A stretch of DNA of 64,000 nucleotides, taken from positions 1 through 64,000 of the forward strand of contig JAUNBA010000005.1 in the NCBI GenBank assembly GCA_030527325.1, written 5' to 3'. The notes beneath the pieces are model-generated. The model saw nothing but the letters and a program-made list of their open reading frames with translations. It was not told the origin of the DNA and ran no database searches. Positions 61,149-64,000 of this stretch are shown one piece after another (the first letter of the stretch is position 1; each line of letters starts with the position of its first letter). The translations under genes were made by a program, and so were the position numbers. Origin of the DNA: Slackia sp. GTDB taxonomy: Bacteria; Actinomycetota; Coriobacteriia; Coriobacteriales; Eggerthellaceae.

Positions 61149-61859
61149 ATGCATAAGGACGCGCTCAAAGAATCGTTTTCCGCGGCCCTGCCCATCATGG
61201 CGGGTTATGTCGTGCTGGGCATTCCGTGCGGTATCCTGTGCGCCGCCGCAGGCATGGAAGCGTGGATGGTGGCGCTGATGTGCGCGCTGTTCTATTCGGG
61301 CGCGGGCCAATACATGATTCCCAATATGTATCTCGCGGGCAATCCCCTGACGGCCATCATCGCCAGCGTCTCGTTGGTCAATACGCGTCAAATGCTTTAC
61401 GGCGCCTCGTTGTCGCAGTTTTGCGGATCGTGCCGCAAACGGCTCGCGTTCGCGTTCGGCGCCACGGTGACCGACGAAAGCTTCGGCGTGAACCTCGCAC
61501 GCTTCATCAACGGGGGCTGGTCGGTCGGATCGGCGTTGGCGGTGAATCTGTTCTCGCAAAGCGCGTGGCTTCTCTCCAACGTCGCGGGCGCCCTGATCGG
61601 GTCGGCCGTCTCGCTTCCTACGGCTCTCGCGTCGTTCGCCATGACGTCGCTGTTCATCTGCCTGTTGTGCATGCAGAAGATCAGCGGCGCCACCGTGGTG
61701 GCCGCGGCAAGCGCCATGGCGGGTGTTATCGTCTGCAAGCTCGTCGGGCTTGCTGGTCCGGCTATTCTGATCGGCGCGCTTATCGGCGTCGGCGCCGCGC
61801 TTGCGTTCAGCATGCGCAAGAACGATTCCCATGATTCCGACATCAGGATGGGAGCCTGA
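61149..61859 (+). CDS. azlC: AzlC family branched-chain amino acid exporter, large subunit
   Basis: 236 residues. AzlC/YgaZ works with AzlD/YgaH to export valine and related amino acids. FSAALPIMAGYVVLGIPCGI, SGAGQYM and NTRQMLYGASL are family stretches, with about seven TMs. I use ATG 61149, since the ATG at 61137 overlaps the -10. Partner azlD starts one base after the stop. Confidence 0.92.
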   Translation: MHKDALKESFSAALPIMAGYVVLGIPCGILCAAAGMEAWMVALMCALFYSGAGQYMIPNMYLAGNPLTAIIASVSLVNTRQMLYGASLSQFCGSCRKRLAFAFGATVTDESFGVNLARFINGGWSVGSALAVNLFSQSAWLLSNVAGALIGSAVSLPTALASFAMTSLFICLLCMQKISGATVVAAASAMAGVIVCKLVGLAGPAILIGALIGVGAALAFSMRKNDSHDSDIRMGA

Positions 61860-61860
61860 T

Positions 61861-62199
61861 ATGCCCGTTTCCGATTTCCTGATCATACTCGGAGCCTGCG
61901 CTTCGGCCATGCTCGCGTGCCGCGTGATTCCCGTGTTCGTCTTGAAGGGGCGCAGTCTTCCCGAAACCGTCGTGCGCGCGCTCAACTTCATCCCGCCTGC
62001 GGCGTTCGCCGCGTTGGTGGCGAACGATCTGTTCAATCCCGCGGCGATGGCATCGGGCGATACCTGGTCGTGGCTCGCGCCGCTTGTCGCTGCTATCGCC
62101 GTTGCGGCGGTGGGTGTGAAAACGAAGTCCCTCGCATGGTGCATCGTGACGGGCGTGTGTTCTCTTGCCGCGTTGAGTGCGCTTCCCGCCGTTCTTTGA
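61861..62199 (+). CDS. azlD: AzlD family branched-chain amino acid exporter, small subunit
   Basis: 112 residues, four TMs, beginning MPVSDFLIILGACASAMLAC, with LNFIPPAAFAALVANDLF typical of AzlD. It forms the exporter with AzlC. Confidence 0.92.
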   Translation: MPVSDFLIILGACASAMLACRVIPVFVLKGRSLPETVVRALNFIPPAAFAALVANDLFNPAAMASGDTWSWLAPLVAAIAVAAVGVKTKSLAWCIVTGVCSLAALSALPAVL

Positions 62200-62242
62200 T
62201 CGTCCGTTCGGCTGCGTCTGCCGCCTTTTCGCGAAAAGATGC

Positions 62243-62271
62243 TTTGCCGCTTTAATGCGATAGAGTATACT
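62243..62271 (+). promoter_or_regulatory. Promoter of the NCS1 transporter
   Basis: TTTGCC-N17-TATACT. The expected start near 62278 leaves a leader of about 90 bases, mostly filled by the hairpin at 62292. Confidence 0.5.
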
Positions 62272-62291
62272 GCCTTTCATATCTCGAATGA

Positions 62292-62331
62292 GAACGACCA
62301 TGCGCCCGCGTAATGCGGCGCATGGTCGTTC
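62292..62331 (+). promoter_or_regulatory. Long perfect hairpin in the NCS1 transporter leader
   Basis: GAACGACCATGCGCC pairs perfectly with GGCGCATGGTCGTTC around a 10-base loop. No T run follows, so it is not a simple terminator; it could be a protein- or RNA-based control element. It does not match the purine riboswitch core. Confidence 0.5.
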
Positions 62332-62366
62332 GCGTGTAGGCGTCGAATGCGAAAGGGGCGGTCATC

Positions 62367-63689
62367 GTGAGCAACGACAACGATTTCTCGCTATCGCGCA
62401 TCCCCGAGGGTGCGAAGCAGCCGCTATGGCAGATTCTTATGATCCGCATCGGATCTATCTGCTGCGTTTCCCAGCTGGTGCTGGGTGCCACGTTGGGCTA
62501 CGGCATGACATTCTGGGGCGCGTTTTGGGCCACGATGCTCGGCTCGGTCTTGCTTCAGGTGGTCAGCTGGGCACTCGGCACGGCATCGGCGCGCGAAGGC
62601 CTTTCGACGAGCCTGCTTTCTCGTTGGGCAGGCCTGGGCAAGATAGGTTCCGCCGTTCTCGGCGGCGTGGTGGCCATCTCCATGGTGGGATGGTTCGGCG
62701 TGCAGAATTCCGTTTTCGCGGAAGGCATGTACGACATCACCGGCGTGCTCAATATTCCGCTGTGGGCGCTCATCACGGGCTTGGGCATCACGCTGCTGGT
62801 GGTGGCAGGCATCAAATGGATCGCGCGCTTCGCGGCGGTGTTCGTGCCGCTGTTCATCGTGGCGGTAGTGGCGTCGGCGGCCATCGTGCTGCAAGACCAC
62901 AGTATCGTCGAATTTCTGAACTCTCCGCATCCGGGTCCTGCGCTGTCGTTCGGCGCGGCCACCACGATCGTCGCGGGCGGTTTCATCGCGGGCGCCATCT
63001 GCACGCCCGATTACGCGCGCTACCTGAAAAACGGCACGCAGGTGTTCTGGATGACCCTGATTGGCACGTTCGTCGGCGAACTCGGCATGAATCTGCTGGC
63101 CGTGGTGCTGGCGCATGCCACCGGCACCGATAACGTGACCGATATCATGATGGCCACCTCGGGCGTGCTGGGCGTCGTCATCGTGGTGGCGTCCACCGTC
63201 AAGCTCAACGACATCAACCTGTACTCGTCGGGTCTGGGCATGGCCACCATGATCAACGCGTTGTTCAACGTGAAGGTGAATCGATCCCTTATGACGTGGA
63301 CGCTGGGCATTGTGGGAACGGTGCTGTCCATGGTGGGCATCATCAACTACTTCACCGATTTCCTCACGCTTCTGGGCGTGGCCGTTCCGCCGGTTGCGGG
63401 CATCATGGTGGTCGATTACTACCTGCTCAAGCGCGACCGCGCGCAGCTCGAAGCCACGCGCGAGGCGGGCGTGCTGCCCCGGAGCGTGGAGAGGTGGAAT
63501 CCGGTCGCCATAGGCGTGTGGGTGGCCGCGTTCGTCGTCGGCGAGGCGAGCAGCATTTTCGCCATCGGCATCCCCGGCTTGAATTCGCTCGTATTCGCCG
63601 GCGTGGCGTATTGGCTGGCCATGAAGGCCTGCGCGGCCGTCAAAAAGGTCGATGTCATGAAGTTCGCCGAAACCGACCAGGTGCTGTAG
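62367..63689 (+). CDS. Cytosine permease/NCS1-family transporter
   Basis: 440 residues with about 12 TMs. The layout is CodB-like: GATLGYGMTFWGAFWATMLG, MVGWFGVQNSVFAEG, FIAGAICTPDYARYLK and GVAVPPVAGIMVVDYYLL. Takes up cytosine, another nucleobase or an allantoin-like compound with a cation. No deaminase gene is next to it. GTG start at 62367 with AAAGGGG upstream. Confidence 0.88.
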   Translation: MSNDNDFSLSRIPEGAKQPLWQILMIRIGSICCVSQLVLGATLGYGMTFWGAFWATMLGSVLLQVVSWALGTASAREGLSTSLLSRWAGLGKIGSAVLGGVVAISMVGWFGVQNSVFAEGMYDITGVLNIPLWALITGLGITLLVVAGIKWIARFAAVFVPLFIVAVVASAAIVLQDHSIVEFLNSPHPGPALSFGAATTIVAGGFIAGAICTPDYARYLKNGTQVFWMTLIGTFVGELGMNLLAVVLAHATGTDNVTDIMMATSGVLGVVIVVASTVKLNDINLYSSGLGMATMINALFNVKVNRSLMTWTLGIVGTVLSMVGIINYFTDFLTLLGVAVPPVAGIMVVDYYLLKRDRAQLEATREAGVLPRSVERWNPVAIGVWVAAFVVGEASSIFAIGIPGLNSLVFAGVAYWLAMKACAAVKKVDVMKFAETDQVL

Positions 63690-63728
63690 GCCGCTTCGTT
63701 TTCTTGCGCGCCCCGTCGTATGCGCTGC

Positions 63729-63757
63729 GGCCGCCGTCTGCGCGCGGCGGGGCTTTT
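63729..63757 (+). terminator. Terminator after the NCS1 transporter
   Basis: CCGCCG pairs with CGGCGG around an 8-base loop, followed by GGCTTTTT. Confidence 0.65.
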
Positions 63758-63890
63758 TGGTCTTCGATGGTCGCGCGCCCATGCGCCCGATTTCTCATCT
63801 CGCCTTCGACGCGCTCCATTCGCCGCGTTCACGGCCAGCGGGGCTTTGCGCGCAAATGTTTTTCCTGCGCGGCGCATGGACCGCGCGCCG

Positions 63891-63896
63891 TATACT
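63891..63896 (+). promoter_or_regulatory. -10 element of coaBC
   Basis: TATACT 31 bases before the ATG; no strong -35. Confidence 0.45.
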
Positions 63897-63927
63897 GCAA
63901 AGGTCGTTTTTCGAAGAAGGAGGAATT

Positions 63928-64000
63928 ATGGCCAAGCGTGTTCTGCTGGCTGTGTCGGGCGGCATCGCCGCCTATAAAGCATGCGATATCGTCAGCGCGT
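63928..64000 (+). CDS. coaBC: CoaBC (Dfp), first 24 codons, cut by the window edge
   Basis: MAKRVLLAVSGGIAAYKACD is the N-terminal flavodoxin-like motif of phosphopantothenoylcysteine decarboxylase, whose SGGIAAYK loop binds FMN. In most bacteria it is fused to the synthetase (CoaBC) in coenzyme A synthesis. GAAGGAGG precedes the ATG. The rest is outside the window, so the fusion cannot be confirmed. Confidence 0.85.
   Translation, partial: MAKRVLLAVSGGIAAYKACDIVSA

Overview
The window is a stretch of high-GC actinobacterial chromosome. The gene content and order point to the Coriobacteriia, most likely Eggerthellaceae (the Eggerthella/Slackia/Gordonibacter group); the genus cannot be settled from sequence alone. 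Pointers are the rapZ-yvcK-whiA block, a LexA/RecA SOS pair with GAAC-N4-GTTC operators, frequent GTG/TTG starts, ATP-dependent 2-hydroxyacyl-CoA dehydratase-type proteins, pyruvate phosphate dikinase with its regulator, and many amino-acid or organic-acid carriers with no sugar uptake genes, as in an asaccharolytic anaerobe.

Layout. Positions 1-5.8 kb (minus strand) hold the start of sbcC, sbcD and a translationally coupled three-gene set for a radical-type acyl-CoA dehydratase and its activator. 6-12 kb: a lysine exporter-like protein, uvrC, rapZ, yvcK, whiA. 12.3-24.8 kb: an NSS-type amino-acid transporter, RNase J, FtsK, a RodZ-like protein, YajQ, RimO, a PgsA-CinA fusion and recA. 24.8-32.9 kb: recX, RNase Y, an orphan GHKL ATPase, miaB-miaA, hflX and, convergent, lexA. 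33.2-41.6 kb: a dicarboxylate symporter, nrdR, dut, degV (minus), ileS-lspA-rluD.

41.65-47.1 kb is very different. It is visibly more AT-rich and packed with short, often overlapping genes, many terminators, tRNA-like relics and duplicated pieces. Two paralogous 67-residue acidic proteins end in TCPPGCV(I/L), and a third copy of only that 3' segment lies before rpsO. Two 29-31 residue single-TM peptides and a decayed third copy, a ribbon-helix-helix-like protein, and two paralogous ~107-residue proteins complete the recognisable families. The block ends at tRNA-Trp and a short peptide deformylase. I read it as an accessory island of small-protein cassettes, perhaps toxin/antitoxin or orphan toxin/immunity modules, built by duplication and deletion. 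It is the best candidate for something undescribed.

47.4-64 kb is core again: rpsO-pnp; the rpsP-khpA-rimM-trmD-lepB-glyQ-glyS run (RNA processing, ribosome maturation, tRNA modification and charging, secretion); ppsR-ppdK; then NhaC-type, AzlCD and NCS1-type transporters and the first codons of coaBC.

The DNA-damage genes are linked by visible regulation. recA and lexA each carry a perfect LexA site inside the promoter spacer, and sbcD has a one-mismatch site upstream. No CRISPR array, rRNA, intact insertion sequence, integrase or replication origin was seen.
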